Source: Salipiger sp. IMCC34102 (GTDB taxonomy: Bacteria; Pseudomonadota; Alphaproteobacteria; Rhodobacterales; Rhodobacteraceae). Taken from it: a DNA stretch of 64,000 nt. The position numbers were made by a program, and so were the translations under genes. The notes beneath the pieces are model-generated. The model saw only the letters and a list, made by a program, of their open reading frames with translations. It was not told the DNA's origin and did not search any database. This document shows positions 63,975 to 64,000 of this stretch, one piece after another. How positions within the stretch are numbered: the stretch's first letter is position 1; each line of letters begins with the position of its first letter. The stretch is taken from positions 62,001 to 126,000 of the forward strand of contig NZ_SELQ01000001.1 in the NCBI RefSeq assembly GCF_004145405.1, read 5' to 3'.

Positions 63975-64000
63975 CTTACAGCTTGTTCATGCTGGGCTCG
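63975..64000 (-). CDS. C-terminal end of a gene entering from the right edge
   Basis: The last codons read EPSMNKL then TAA at 63977-63975, followed by a strong hairpin. The fragment is too short to identify. Confidence 0.4.

Overview
The window looks like chromosomal DNA of an alphaproteobacterium of the Rhodobacteraceae / Roseobacter group. The evidence is high GC, a PhyR-NepR-EcfG general stress locus, a COQ9-type ubiquinone gene next to rpsU, the lepB-rnc-era block, several small families typical of the group (DUF1491, DUF2794, DUF2062, DUF6165, I78 inhibitors), a GAAC-N7-GAAC type SOS box, and intergenic repeat modules of the kind scattered through these genomes. Most genes are housekeeping and tightly packed, with many ATGA or GTGA stop/start overlaps. 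I saw no prophage, insertion sequence, CRISPR array, rRNA or tRNA gene.

Left part (1-16.4 kb, mostly minus strand). A partial secreted-protein gene, prephenate dehydrogenase and a HisC-type aminotransferase overlap end to end; homospermidine synthase and rpsD follow. Then come glpK, glpD and aroQ, and a complete alpha-glucoside type ABC transporter (binding protein, two permeases, ATPase) closed by a terminator. On the plus strand at 13.5-16.2 kb, a radical SAM protein overlaps a UdgX-type uracil-DNA protein. A perfect alphaproteobacterial LexA box lies immediately before the first start codon, so this is probably an SOS-controlled DNA repair operon, possibly translated from a leaderless mRNA.

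Middle part (16.4-35 kb). It holds ychF, a tiny Pmp3-like membrane protein, trpA, a decayed iron-exporter (MbfA-like) pseudogene, a NYN nuclease-like gene, twin I78 lipoproteins, an NlpC/P60 hydrolase with leucyl aminopeptidase, and a flagellar run motB-flgE-flgK-flgL-flgI. Upstream of motB, on the same strand, lies a compact cluster of an unrecognised protein, a TPR/glycosyltransferase, a DUF6165 protein and an FkbM methyltransferase. A ThuB-like/ThuA sugar pair follows.

Right-middle (35-49.4 kb). A long co-directional minus-strand series rpoZ-rsh-DUF2062-pdxJ-deaminase-Dabb-acpS-lepB-rnc-era-DUF1491 is followed by folK, a second NYN gene, ispH, DUF3429, rnhA, a TRIC-type channel, a quinone oxidoreductase and coq9.

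Right part (49.5-64 kb). rpsU and a Crp/Fnr regulator lead into stress genes: topoisomerase IB with DUF2945, MscS with DUF2254, ald with its Lrp-type regulator, then phyR / nepR-ecfG-histidine kinase, a 47-aa membrane peptide, mscL, a GST and pheT. Matches to the EcfG promoter (GGAAC-N16/17-CGTT) precede a PRC-barrel gene, DUF2945-topIB, mscS-DUF2254 and nepR-ecfG, with near-matches before phyR and the 47-aa peptide. The window therefore holds both the general stress regulators and several of their probable targets. The stress-locus histidine kinase has a recognisable phospho-acceptor motif but a strongly degenerate ATP-binding half. The last 570 bases are poor in genes.
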